The notes under the pieces were generated by a model. That model was not told where the DNA came from and did not search any database. It worked only from the letters and a program-made list of their open reading frames with translations. The translations under genes were made by a program, and so were the position numbers. A stretch of 64,000 bases of DNA from positions 3,932,501 to 3,996,500 of the forward strand of contig JAYKKT010000040.1 in assembly GCA_036023115.1 (NCBI GenBank), read 5' to 3'. Shown here in pieces: positions 23,801 to 36,420 of this stretch (position 1 is the first letter of the stretch; each line of letters starts with the position of its first letter). The stretch is from Brasenia schreberi (taxonomy: Eukaryota; Streptophyta; Magnoliopsida; Nymphaeales; Cabombaceae).

Positions 23801-26800
23801 AAAGAAGGAAGCGAAAAAGGCCGTTAGTGAAGCAAAAGCTAAGATTTGGGAGGACTAATATAAAAAAAACTCAAAAGAGGATGAAAGAGATATTTTTAGG
23901 ATAGCTAGGGCTAAAGATAAGAAAACTAAAGATCTTAATTATGTTAGATGCATAAAAGATGAGGATGAAAAAATTCTAGTGGCAAATGATGATATAAGAA
24001 ATAGATGAAAAAAATATTTTTATAATCTTTTTAATGAAAATAAAGATGTTAGTATTAGTTTAGGAGATTTAGCCAAGTCAGAAAAGTATATAAACCACAA
24101 TTTCTACCGACGTATTCAAAAGAATGAAGTCAAAGAGGCTCTTAAACATATGAAGAGTGGTAAATCGGTAGGACCAGATAATATTCCTATAGAAGTTTGG
24201 AAAATACTAGGAGAAATAGGAATCACTTGGCTCACAAGACTATGTAATGAAATGTGAAAAAACCAAAAGATGCTCGAGGAATGGAGAGCAAGTACACTTA
24301 TACCCATGTATAAGAACAAGAGAGACATTCAAAATTGTGCGAATCATCAAGGTATCAAGTTAATGATTCATACTATGAAATTATGGAAAAGAATTATCGA
24401 TCGTAGGTTAAGACAAGTATCAAGTACAACAGAGAACCAATTTGGATTTATGCCAGGCAAATCTACTATTGAAGCGATTCACCTTTTGAGATGTCTTATG
24501 GAACATTTTAGAGCAAAACAGAAAGACCTTCACATGATATTTATTGATCTAGAAAAAGCTTATGATGGGGTACCGAGGGAGGTTCTTTGGAGAACTTTGG
24601 AAAAAAGAGGTATCCCATTGACATATATTAACCTTATAGACATGTATGATGGTGCAAAAACGTGTGAGGACTCATGAAGGAACGACAGACTTCTTTGAAG
24701 TTAATATTGGGTTACATCAAGGATCAACTTTAAGTCCATACTTATTTATAATGGTAATTGATGAGTTAACAAAACATATTCAAGATGAAGTACCTTGGTG
24801 TATGTTATTTGGAGATGATATTGTATTAGTGGAGGAGTCTAAGTTAAAAGTTAATAGAAAATTGGAACTATGGAGAGAAACATTAGAAAGGAAAGGCCTC
24901 CGACTTAGTAGAACAAAGATAGAATATATGGAATATAAGTTTGATCATTTGGTTACTTCAAAGGACATAGAAATTAAAATTGGCACACATTGTATCTTCT
25001 AAAAGGAAAGTTTTAAATACCTAAGGTCAATTTTTCAGAGTGATGCAAGAATTGATGGAGATGTTACGAATAAAATTAATGCTGGTTGGTTAAAATGGAG
25101 AGGAGCATCAGGTATTCTTTGTGATAAGAAGATACCATTAAAATTAAAAGGTAAATATTATGGAGCAGTGATTAGGCCTGCCATGTTTTATGGTTATGAG
25201 TGTTGGGCAGTTAATCATCAACATGTACAAAAGAGGTCTGTGACAGAAATGAAGATGTTGAGATGGATGAGTGGTCATACAAGAAAAGACCGTATACATA
25301 ATGAGGTTATTAGAAACAAATTAGGAGTGGCACCAATAGAGGATAAAATGAGAGAACATCGTTTAAGATGGTTTGGACATATAGAAAGAAGATCAAAAGA
25401 AGAACCTGTAAGAAAGTTAGAAAAACTAAATTTGGAAAGTATTAAAAGAGGTAGAGGACGACCACAAAAGTGTTGGAAAGAAACAATAAAGAATGATCTA
25501 GCTTATTGGGAGTTAACTGCTAACATGACACACGATAGGGATCTGTGGAAACAAAGAATCCATGTAGCCGACCCCGTCTAGTATGGGAAAAGGCTTAGTT
25601 GTTGTTGTTGTTGTCTTAGAGATGAATTTTAAGGAGTAAGATCATAAGCCCTTTCCTACCAAAGAAGAGGTTTTTGCCGACCTAAAAATGGTGAGAACAA
25701 AACTTAATGAAGCTAGGATTAAAAAAAATTTATCTTACCCGCATCAAGCCCTGGAGCACATGGTAAGACATATCGACCTTCACGTTTCAAAATCGAAAGA
25801 TCAAGTGAGACAAAGAGAGAAAATATTTGTTTTGTAAGGAGGTCAGACATATGAGGCTAAATTGCTCAAGATTAAAGAAGAAGGTGGCCTTGGTAGATGA
25901 ACACAGCTATTCCTCAATTTTTGCTCTCAATAAAAAACTTCTTGAAGCTCAATTGATGGAGAAGGCAATCATTGATGTGGTATGCTCTACTTTCACTCAT
26001 AACTTGCAATGAAAAACTTTTGAAATCATGCATAAGAAAACCTTTATCATGTATGTTTACCGTCGATGAGGCAAACTAAAAGTTGACAAAATAGGAGACT
26101 TTTCAAAACAAAGACTTTTTAATTCCTAAAATTAATGTTGTTCTAAAATTAAATTTAAAATTACTTTTTGTATGTCAAATATCGGATAATGGTTATATTA
26201 TAACTTTCTCATCTATGGGTTGCATTGTTTAAAATCATCTCTCAAAGAAGGTGATTGGATGTGGCCATAAAGAAGGAGGACTCGAGGTAATGTATTATAT
26301 GTGTAATCTTGGACATTCCAATGTTTTGTCAAGTGATGTACAACTATTGCATAAAAGACAGCCATTTAATTGTTCAAAAGTTGTATAAATGTCCCATTGA
26401 AATAAAAAATATTGAAAATTTCTCTTGTAAAGATGGTGTTTTAGGCAAAATGATCTTTCATTTTCAAACAAAATATATATTACAAGCAAACCATTAGAAA
26501 TTGTACATTCAAATGTTGAGAGTCCTGCACCCATCATGTCAAAAGGAGCATTCCCCTACTATGCCATCTTTATTGATGACTTTACTAGATATATATAGGT
26601 ATATTTATTAAAGGTCAAATCCGATGTCTTTAAAATTTTGCTACCTTTCGTAACCTTGTTAGGAATTAATTTGATTATGAAATAAAGATGTTTAGAACAT
26701 ACATAGGAGAGAATTTGTGTCAAATGAATTTGAAAGGTATCTTCAAAACCATGGGATTATTCACCAAACATCTTTTACTAAAACTCGCAACAAAAATGTA

Positions 26801-29800
26801 TTGTTGAACAAAAGCATGAACACATCATAGAAACCACCAGAACCTTGTTAATATCTAGTGGAGTTCCTAAAATTCTTTGGGTAGAAGTCATTATGACTTT
26901 TGTCTATCTAATAAATCATATGCTTTTGTCAGTATTACAAAATATCTCTTATGTTGAAAAACTTTTTAAACTTAGACCTAACTATGATAGATTAAGAGTA
27001 TTTGGGTGTAAATGCTTTGTATTTATAAACAAAGAAGATAAATTATCTCCATGCGCAATTGAATGCATGTTCTTAGGATATGGTATAAAGTATAAACAAA
27101 AAAGGTTATAGATGTTATGATCCCAAGAACGATAAACTCTATGTGTCAAGAGATGTTAAGTTCTTTGAAAATGAATTTGTGTTTAAAGATCAAAGTTACT
27201 AATAACATTAATGAAACTAGATATTCCTTCTTGAGTGATATTTTAAGTAATTCAAAAGGAAATGTAGAAAGTCAATATTACAAATCAATATCTTCTATGC
27301 ACATTTTAACTCCTTTTGAGAGACATTAAAGGAGAACTCCAAAAATTATTAAACCTACTCCAAGAAAATCCAATAGGGATTCTAGACCCCGTAAATTCGT
27401 TTCTTATGAAACCTTTTCTCTAAGACATAGAGTTTTATTAACTATAATTTTAGCTATAAAGGAACCCATAACATTTAAGGAAACTCAAACATCTCAAAAC
27501 TAAATTCACGCTATGAACGAGGAACTAGATGCCCTACATAGAGGGCAAAAATGAGAAATTATAAGTTTATAACACATTCAAAAACAAAAAAAACCAATGA
27601 AGTATAGATGAGTATACAAATGGTGATAGTACCCTAGAACGATACAATGCTAGGCTAGTACCCAAATGATACTCACAAGAATATAGTATTGTTGACTACG
27701 AAGAGACATTTGCTCAAGTAGCAAAAACGATAATTGTTAGGATTCTTATTACTCTTAGTGCAATTAAAAACTGAAATATTTTTCAAATGGATGTTAAAAA
27801 TGTCTTTCTAAATGGATAGCTAAAAAAAGAGGTTTACATGGAACCTCCTCCCGGTCTTAACATTCCAAAGAATCAAGTTTTTCATCTTACAAGGTCTTTA
27901 TATAGACTTAAACAGGCTCCTAAGACTTCGTTTTACAAAATGAGTGAATTTATGACATGTAATGGTTTGTCTGCTTGTTATACCGACATTGCTTTGTTTA
28001 TAAAGTTATTTATTGCAGGTATTGTTATTTTCTTGCTATATGTAGATATAATCATTGCTGAAAGTGATGTCCTCCAAATCCAAAATATCAAAGGAGACCT
28101 TGATAGGGAGTTTGAAACTTGAACATCTACGATACTTTTTGGCTATTGAGGTAACAAGAAAGGATAGAGGTTTCATTTTGTCTCAAAGATATTGTTGTTA
28201 GATCTAGCCTAACATATGATAAGGCAGTTAAGACATTTGACCATCACTCGTCCCAACATCATCCAGGGATCCCACTCCTTGGAGACAGATGGTCGGATCA
28301 TTGACATACTTGACTATCACTTGTCCCGGCATCACTATGTTGTGAGTACTTTAAGTCAATTTCAGTATGCATCTACTACTGTACATATGAGCACCGTCAT
28401 GTGGATCATACGATACGTCCGATATACTACTAAAAAGGGAGTATTATTATCTTCTTACTCTGTACCTCAGTTAATTGCATATATTAATGTTGATTAAGGT
28501 GATGATGTTAATGACAAACACTCTAAAAGAGGTTGTTGCATATTTCTTTGAGATTTCCTTTTCTTATAGAGATGCAAAAAGCAACAAAAGGTATCACTCT
28601 CATCTATTGAAGCAAAATACATAGCAATAGCATACACAACTACGGAATTAACTTGGCTAAAAAGACTTCTTCAAGATCTTGGAGCTTCACTTGAAGTCAT
28701 TCCGATCATGTATTGTGACAACAAGTGTTATGTATAATAAGGCAAGCACAATACTTATCGAGTAAACAAGCCTTATGAATGAACCACTTCCATATATGTT
28801 GGTCTCACTGGACAAGGACATTGTCCCAGTATCAGAACCTTGGAGTCCGAGCTGGATTTATCCCGAGCACTGCAGATCACCCAGGATGGAGCATGCGACA
28901 CCCTACCTATGCACCCCTTTTCTGGACCTTGCTACTCCTTTCATAATAAATTAATAATTGAAGAGTAACATGAATATGCATAAAAGGGGAAACAAGTTCA
29001 CAGCTGGCATACGACAGTACCACTAAAGTTGCAGTTCCCGTAGAACCCTTTATCCTTCTTTTAGTCACAAATATACATTTATTGACATCTAGGACTCAAG
29101 GCCAAGATGTATAGAGGGACCACAAAGAAATGGCAACGAGAAGAGCGAAACACAATCTATTAAGGCTCCTTAACATGCATTTTCCATATATAGATTGAGC
29201 ACGTACCTTCACACGATAACCACGTTCCATGAGTCGTATTATCGCATTTGCTTTTATTTGAAGATCTTTTTGTTCCTAGAGTCTCAGACAGTAAAATGGT
29301 ATGATTTTGTCAGCATCAAAATGAACAACGTTATAAATATTAAAAGCAAAAGAATCCTGAGATTTCAACTCCAAACACAGATGTTAAGACAAACTTTCTG
29401 AAGAATGTTCTCAAACACATCATATTGGTGAAGAATAGCATTATAACAAGGATTAGGCACAAGTTTCCAAAAACGACATAGTGCAGGCCTAAAATAAAGC
29501 CCCAGTATCAATGGGTACACATGAACATCATGTTTACAAAGAGAATTCATGTTTGTGACAGCGATAGAACTAATACATGAGCAAGATGTATTACTGATAT
29601 AAATTAGTGGATCAAAAAGACAAGAGGAAGAAGTGCATGCTGTCAAATGTGCATGCCTCAAAGCAGTATTCCAACGCATTCACATGTAATGGTCAGATTC
29701 TTATGTACTTAAAGTTGAGTATGGTCAACAACAACTAAGCCTTTTCCCATACGAGATGGGGTTGGCTACACGGATTCTTTGTTTTCACATAGCCCTATCA

Positions 29801-32800
29801 TGTGTCATGCTAGCAGTTAACTCAATATAAACTAGATCATTCTTTATAGTTTCTTTCCAACACTCTTTATAGTTTCTTTCCAACACTCTTCCTTTTTGAT
29901 CATTTTTACAATCTAATTTTTCATATCTTCTTACGGGAGCGTTTTTTGGTAGTCTTTCTACATGTCCAAACTATCTTAAATGAGTTTCTCTCATTTTATC
30001 CTCTGTTGGTGCTACTTCCAATTGGTTTCTAATAACCGCATTATGTATAGGGTCTTTCCTTGTGTGGTCATTCATCCATCTCAACATCCTTATTTCTGCT
30101 ACAGATATCTTTTACACATGTTGATGATTAACTGCCCAATACTCGGAACCATAAAACATAGCAAGTCTAATTGTTGTTCTATAATATTTACCTTTTAACT
30201 TTAATAGTATCTTCTTATCACACATAATACTTATGTTCCTCTCCATTTTAACCAACGTTAATTATATGTGTAACATCTCCATCAATTTTTTCATCACATT
30301 GACCCTAAGTATTTAAAATTTTTCTTGTGAGGGATGCATTGTGTGCCAATCTTAATTTATATATCCTCTGAAATCAATTTTTCCATCACTTTGAAAAACT
30401 AGCCCTAGGTATTTAAAATTTTTCTTGTGAGGGATGCATTGTATGTCAATCTTAATTTTTATGTTCTCTGAAGTACCCAAATGATCAAACTTACATTTCA
30501 TATATTTCGTCTTTGTTCTACTAAGTCAGAAGCCTTTACTTTGTAACGTTTCTCTCCATAGTTTCAATTTTCTATTAACCTTTTTCTTAGACTCATCCAC
30601 TAATATAATATCATCAGCAAATAACATACAGAAAGGTACTTCATCTTAAATATATTTTGTTAACTCATCAATAACCAATATAAATAAATATGGACTTAAA
30701 GTTGATCCATGTAACCCAATATTAACTTAGGAGTTTGTCATTCATTCCTGAGTCCTCACACAAGTTTTTGCACCATCGTTCATGTCTCTTGTAAGATTTA
30801 TATATGTTAGTGGGATACCTCTCTTTTCCAAGGTTCTCTAAAGAACATCTCTTGGCACTCTATCATAAGTCATGCCACTCAAATTTTTCCTTTGGGATCT
30901 TCATAAGTGTGTTCTGACTTCTAACCAACAAGATAAAGTGATAAACCATTAAGTAAACAAAACAATGAAAGGATGCAAGGTGAGAAATTAAGATAAATTC
31001 TCAGTTATAACCAGATAAAAAGTGCAATAATATGCACAATAATGGAGGTATTAAGGTTGAAAGATAATAGCAATGGCTACACGAATAAAACAAAGCCACA
31101 ACCTGTAACAAGTTAAACCATATACACAGAGAGCAAAAAAGTATAACCACTGCTCTCTTTTGTGGATTAGTTAAGAAAATGGTAGCATCTTTATTTAGTC
31201 TAATAACTGATTTAGCATCAATCATTTCACAGGATGTGCAAGCAGACGTGTTTACATATGGCACAACAAGCGTATTATATAAGGATGTTAAGCTCTTACT
31301 GGCATTCATACTTTCCTGAGCCTCTAGGAAGCTGTGTCAATATTTTCAAAAACTCCTTTTCACACTTCAAGCCATTAAAAATTGGACTCATATCATTCTG
31401 GTGGATTGTTCATTCTTGCAAGCATACACATTTTCCAAAAGCAGCATCCAACAAAATTATAGTGCACTTCTCCACCATTGTTATCATTACCATCCATAGG
31501 AGCTGCCACCAACCAGAATCGTTGGAGAGAGAGAGAGAGAGAGAGCAAAAGACAACTTTTTAGGATGTCCAATTGTTCTCTCTTTAATTACGAGGAGGGT
31601 TTTAAAGAATGCCACTTTTAGAAGCCAGCCTTCTCAAAAAAAAATTATCATACAAAGCTTATAGTAGATTGATTAATTCTACAGCCTGCATATTCTACAA
31701 GATCATGAACTTGACGGCCAGATATATCATAATAAAATGATGAAAGAAGGAAAGATCTGTCAAGCACCAAAAGAAGTATGAAATTATTTACGGAATTGGT
31801 CAAAGGACATGCAAGATAGATAGTCAGTACAAGTTTCTCACATTTGTCCAAGATAACCATGTCAGCTGTACAGCATATGGCAGGAAAAAAGAAAACCAAA
31901 GATACTTACTGTTTTCATTGTAAAGCGAACCTCCTTGAAGTCACCCTTGCGAAGAAGTTCGCACTGTATGCACAAACCATGTCAGCAAATACAATCAGAG
32001 ACGTAAAACTAAAGTTCACTTCCTTATTTATCTAAAAACTCAACAGCTTCTTCAGTACTAGACCAAGTCATAACAAACAGGAGACACAAATATAATGAGG
32101 TGGTAAAAAGTATGTCTAATCAAATTAAAGTTACACACGCCTAACTACATCAACTATTTATGGAAAATTCTTAACGTCTTAAATATTTTGTGTATACAAA
32201 TCATTTTCCAAAATCATAAACATATTTAACAGCCTCATAAAGTTAAAAGTAGTTTTTCTCCATTTGGCAGAAAGCAAGTCATCTTGTTTGCTTATTGACT
32301 TCTGCGAATGTGTCATTAATGAGGACATCATCAGTTATCTTTTTGACCAAACAATCATCAGCTGGCTGATTTTGACCTAGATATTCATCAGCTGGCTGAT
32401 TTTGACCTAAAGTAATATCTGAAAGGTTGGGCATTCTTGATAAATACCCCTCAGTCAGGTCTTTTTCTAAGTTACTCTTAGACAATCAGTTAAATACATT
32501 AATTGGGTATAATATGGCACACCATTTTGATCCATTGGAGTCAGAAGAGAACATAATTTAAGATAAGATATTGATCAGAAAGGTTTGGCATGCTTTGGAC
32601 TTATTTGAAATTTTGGCTGCTCGGGCTTCAGATACATATCAAAAAGGTAACTGGCATACCATTGAATGTGATCGCCTCTACCATGCCAATAGATAATTGC
32701 ACAGACTAGGAGAAAGCATTCCGATTGAATCAAATTTTGAAATGTTGTTCTAAAGAAAAACCATTGTACTTATTGTAAGAAATTTACTTTGTCTAAAGAC

Positions 32801-35800
32801 AAACAAAATCTTTTGTATATTTATCAAAATACAAAAGCAGATAGATACACACATACATGGCTTGGATGCTACAACTAAGTGAAACAATGTTTTTCCCTAA
32901 TATACCCGACACTCCTTCCCCCCGTTCCACCTAGTAAAGCCTACCAACCATGAAGCAAGAGTTACAAAGTCGCTCATCTCCAACCTCGCCACAGTGACAG
33001 TGGAGGTGATGATGGTATGCATGCATCCCTAGAGGAGGATAAGAATCTCTGTCCATGAGTAGATATGAGATCCCAGAAAGGTAATAACAAAAAACATTCA
33101 AATCAAGAGTTATTTATTATTAAGAAACTCATCATTCTGTTAAGATTTACATATACTACCATGACTATACATGAATTCCACCAGTTCGACCCTGAATCCT
33201 GATACAAACTATGTATGAGCGACAAATAGTGTGCTTTGGAACTGGCAATCACTTCTATTTGATAGGAGTCATTATTGAGAAGGCTTAGAATAACAAGAAA
33301 ATACAAGTACGACAAGAGACGATCCAATAAGATTACTCTAGTTGTATTTAGCTCAAAATTATAGTAAAAATGCGTCCACTAATTGAACATTTGAAATAAC
33401 ATGGCATGGCACACATTAATTTGGTTCGACAATTCATGGTGTAAAGCATCTTAGAAATATAAAATCATCATATGATTAAGTTGGAAAAGATAAGACACTG
33501 CAAAATCAAGTCCATCATAGCATTTCGACTAATTTAAGCACTTAACTGGTTCTGATTAAGGATCCTTTGAGGGCAATTCAAGTAAAAATATTCTATAAAG
33601 ATATACTGTTGTTCAATATTTGCTGGGCTTGGTTTTACTTTTTCTTCCTATTTTCATATGTCAATCAGTAGTCACAAATTGAAACAACACTTCATCATTC
33701 TCTTCAGATACAAACCAAATTACGGTCAATATTTTCCACCACCCCAAACTCAGCACATAAGCCAAGTCTTGAGAAACCACTATAAGCAGAAAGTTGTAAA
33801 ATATATTAAAAAAATCCAGAAGTCGTCCCCTTACCTTACTCTTCATGCGGTCTTTCTCCTTCGCTTGTTGTTTGTACTTCTCCTTGTGATAATCCATGAT
33901 CTTACAGACAGGTGGATGTGCATTTCTTTGTACCTGTTTTATTGAAGGAAACCAGTTCAGGATACATAGATTTTCACAAGATGATCAATCATGGTCATTT
34001 CTTTGTCGCATTTTACTAGATAGCAAAAACTGTTCAGGTTTTTCGGAGTTGAACTATGGTGATTTAGGAGAACCCAAAGAATCGGACAGTGCTTGGTCTA
34101 AGACAAGTGGAAGTCCTTAATCAGATCATCAAGCACATGATTGCTACATGGCATAGGTAAGAGCTCTTTTGGGTTGTTGAATATGTTGATTCATACAAAC
34201 AAAGGAATCTTTAAGATCTTCATATTTTCTCATTTCAAACGATTTTCTTTGATGAATGTAACAAAATGTATGACACCATATAAAGAAGCAAGTATGGATT
34301 CATATCTAGCGAATAACAAGGAAGTAGGACAACAAATATAATTTTTGACTCTTGAGAAACCTTAGTGGCACACTGAACTCCTTGTTAGCAGTACCAGTAT
34401 AGACAACAAAATGAAGAACCAAAAACTAGCAGGATGAGTACCTACTTCAACCAAGTCCAGCTTAAGCTTCATTGCACGATCAAGGGCCTCACGCCTAGAT
34501 ACAATTGTATGCCCTGCAACCATGTATTTGAGAGTAGCATTAAACCAGTTCTACTGAATCATTAATTCTTTATAGATGTTCCAAAGAATAGGAAAGCATG
34601 GCAATCTAAGTTGAGGACACAGAGAACAAAAAAACACAGTTAAAACAAGTGGAAAAAGAAAACCATAACTTAAGCCCTGCTTGCAACTAGTATGAAAGAA
34701 AAACCAACACCGTCACCTAGAGACAAGGGGATGGCATCAGTCATGCATTATCAGAGAGACAAACAACAAGGACTATTGTCCAGCACCAGCCCAAGGTTTT
34801 TTTATTCGTCTAACTTTAGCATTAGGATATAATATGCTAAGTCTTTGAAATGATTTACTGGTAAAGTAGGCTATGACAGCCCCATGAGCAGTCAAGGATG
34901 ACTTGATCTTCAAGAGTCAACTATACATGCTAATGAAAAGAGTAACCATCTAATTCTCACCCAATAAATCATGCGGCATATTCTTGTCTTGCACAGTTAA
35001 ACAATGGATTTGTATCAAAATTATGCGCAATTATGCATTACAAGATGGATAGGAATATATGGCACAAATACTTCTCAGGAAAGAACAAGTAATAAAAGAT
35101 AGAGCATGCACAATAATAAGGGGACGAAATGCAAAAAAATTGTGCCTTACGACAATATTGTGCATGCACCCAAATCGCTTCTTCACTCTTAAATTACCCA
35201 ATCCAATCAGCACATAGGACATTAGCCATGAAGCTCTCCCATCGGGTATGGACATACTGGTAATAACGAAACAACTAGTACTTTACATTAAAAAACCCAA
35301 AACAATGAAGTGATATTAATTGGGTCTATTAACAAAACAGTGCTACTTGAACGTGTTTTTCCCAAAGAATTTAAAAACAGCATCAACAGGACATCAAAAA
35401 TACAAAAAGACAATAAGCAGAGATGATCTTCAGCTGCTCAACCCAACAAAAGTAGGACACGTCAACCAGTCACAAAAGAAGTTTCCAGTTCCGTTCATGA
35501 GTTTTCAGATGACCACCTTCATCACTAACAAGCCTCACAAACGGGGATGTAATCGCATTGTTAAGTCGCGGGCCTTGCGTGTCTGTAGCTTCTGGCTTTG
35601 GTTTTGCCTGAGAATTCAACTGTTTAACAGTGTTAGCGAAAAGTACCCAATTCGATAACACGCTTAAATACCACCAACTTCAAAAAGGAAGAATTAACCT
35701 GCACAGGCGCGGCGAGATGCCGCAAAGGAACAAATTGCTCACTACGCAATCTGTCAACAACACAGTGAGGCCTCCTGCCACAGAAAATGCTCCTTCTCTC

Positions 35801-35896
35801 AATGAACAATGAATGCTTCCATGAAACTCTTCCGATCCCAATTCCATGGCGAGAGAACTCGAGTAACTTTGACCCGACTCTCCCCCACAACTGCAT
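17878..35896 (-). CDS. mitochondrial translation initiation factor IF3 (eight exons, 669 aa)
   Basis: Eight minus-strand exons join without a break: 35896-35699, 35607-35517, 34513-34446, 33933-33835, 31963-31910, 29275-29207, 19501-19439 and 19245-17878. Junction phases agree and all introns are GT-AG, giving 669 residues. The Arg-rich N-terminus ([18 protein letters not shown]) looks like a mitochondrial presequence. IF3-N spans about 88-152 ([38 protein letters not shown]). IF3-C spans about 153-248 ([62 protein letters not shown]). A Ser/Asp/Glu-rich extension follows and contains a duplicated 43-residue block. IF3 binds the small ribosomal subunit and guards start-codon selection. Introns of 2.6 and 9.7 kb are filled with retroelements. 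The exon 2 donor could be at 35516 or 35513. Mitochondrial rather than plastid targeting is inferred from the extension and presequence. Confidence 0.92.
18119..18376 (-). repeat. 129-bp in-frame tandem duplication in the IF3 extension
   Basis: Two nearly identical 129-bp units encode consecutive 43-residue blocks containing [20 protein letters not shown]. The period is exactly 43 codons, so the frame is kept. The few differences suggest the duplication is fairly recent. Confidence 0.9.
20141..22302 (-). mobile_element. 5'-truncated RTE-like LINE inside the copia LTR
   Basis: This is flanked by perfect 15-bp duplications TAAGCCTTCTTTGAC at 20126-20140 and 22303-22317. On the minus strand it carries part of the linker, the reverse transcriptase ([13 protein letters not shown] at about 20960) and the C-terminal tail, and it ends in (GTT)n at 20141. 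It is truncated just after the endonuclease domain ([10 protein letters not shown] at its 5' end). Reading frames are broken. A 152-bp mini-LINE sits inside it. Confidence 0.9.
21931..22082 (-). mobile_element. 152-bp mini-LINE holding only the two ends of the RTE element
   Basis: It is inserted in the linker of the surrounding LINE. The target sequence is repeated as TTTCACTAATTTTCTTA (21914-21930) and TTTCACTAGTTTCTTA (22083-22098). The first 45 bases are the LINE 3' end, (CAA)n then the AAGCCCTTTCCCATACTAGA motif. The remainder matches the 5'-UTR-like block of the copy at 8128-8928 (TTTTACG, CTAACACAACC, CCTCCTTTATCCGGGCTTGG). No coding sequence lies between. Confidence 0.82.
22921..25613 (+). 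mobile_element. near full-length RTE-like LINE inside copia gag
   Basis: This is the only plus-strand LINE copy. It has endonuclease (22990-23403: [26 protein letters not shown]), linker (23600-24020), reverse transcriptase (24120-25000: [36 protein letters not shown]) and C-terminal tail (25168-25581: [36 protein letters not shown]). The 3' end reads CCGACCCCGTCTAGTATGGG, then GGCTTAGTTGTTGTTG. Stops in the linker and a frameshift in the reverse transcriptase make it inactive. It is the best reference for the family in this window. No convincing target duplication is seen. Confidence 0.9.
28736..29206. other. residual IF3 intron 6 sequence
   Basis: Intron DNA between the broken copia 3' end and IF3 exon 6. 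I see no gene, LTR or repeat here. Confidence 0.5.
29728..30870 (-). mobile_element. old 5'-truncated RTE-like LINE in IF3 intron 5
   Basis: The plus strand begins CAACAACAACTAAGCCTTTTC and continues through the C-terminal tail and the 3' part of the reverse transcriptase in reverse order. It stops near 30870 in the FIDLEKAYD region. Many indels and a small internal repeat of the GAGGGATGCATTGT segment mark it as one of the older copies. It lies in the same orientation as IF3. Confidence 0.85.
32355..32409 (-). repeat. 30-bp tandem repeat in IF3 intron 4
   Basis: The segment TCATCAGCTGGCTGATTTTG and the bases after it occur twice in a row with a 30-bp period. It falls inside a 68-codon frame (32279-32485) that has no IF3 homology. 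The flanking IF3 exons join in phase without it. Confidence 0.85.
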
Positions 35897-36420
35897 CGCC
35901 CTACAAGATGAATCTGCGTTGAAGTTTCATGGAAAACGTAAAAGAAATATTTACCTTCGTTGTTCGAACTTAGATCGAAAAATCAGGGAAACTAACAAAC
36001 CGAGAGAGAGAGAGAGAGCACCGAAAATTGATTGAGTGGCATCAAAGACCTAAAGGAGAGAGGGAAAACAATAGATTTTGATTATCTACCTCTTCACAGG
36101 ATCGAGAAACACCGATGAATTACCAAATCGTTTTCTTCTTCTTCGTTCTTCTTTGGAAAATTGCAGAAGGAGAACCGAAGGAAGAGAGCTGAGAGAGGTT
36201 GAATGGAGGACCCTATTTGCAATAGGGGTAGCGTCGAATCGGATTTCCCAAACCCGTGTTGTTCGATGCTTCTGGCTGACGACGTGTTGGTTCAGTGCGC
36301 GTTTCGTCGGAAAGCAGACCGTCGAGCGAGAAAGCGAAGCCCCGGCGAGAGAGAGACTGAACGAGGGGGCAACACGGCGCCCGGAGACGGCTGAGGAGTT
36401 TGAATGTCAGGGTCGTGAAT
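35897..36420 (-). promoter_or_regulatory. 5' leader and likely promoter region of IF3
   Basis: GC content rises here relative to both sides, and a (GA)n tract lies at 36003-36019. Upstream of IF3 nothing else is recognisable. A 114-codon plus-strand frame (36078-36422) is Arg/Glu-rich without a domain and is treated as chance. Confidence 0.35.

Larger units (their letters stand above)
19998..28735 (+). mobile_element. Ty1/copia element remnant in IF3 intron 6
   Basis: A decayed copia element lies antisense to IF3. The 5' LTR probably starts near 19998 and is interrupted by a LINE (20141-22302). The LTR ends just before a clear initiator-Met tRNA primer site, TGGTATCAGAG at about 22469. Gag-like sequence follows ([16 protein letters not shown], 22750-22800) and is interrupted by a second LINE (22921-25613). 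Then come a partial zinc knuckle ([11 protein letters not shown], 25828-25860), integrase (FIDDFTRY about 26570; [10 protein letters not shown] about 27000), reverse transcriptase ([10 protein letters not shown] 27895; LLYVDIII 28036) and RNase H (SSIEAKYIA about 28600). Stops are frequent. It breaks off at about 28735 in RNase H. No 3' LTR is seen, so the 3' end was deleted. Confidence 0.85.

Noticed and set aside
26309..26497. 62-codon frame in copia element 1
   Set aside because: It is a shadow frame of the decayed integrase region; the true frame is interrupted by stops.
32279..32485. 68-codon minus-strand frame as an extra IF3 exon
   Set aside because: IF3 exons 4 and 5 already join in phase to give continuous homology (KDRMKSK to CELLRKGD). 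The frame has no IF3 similarity and contains a 30-bp repeat.
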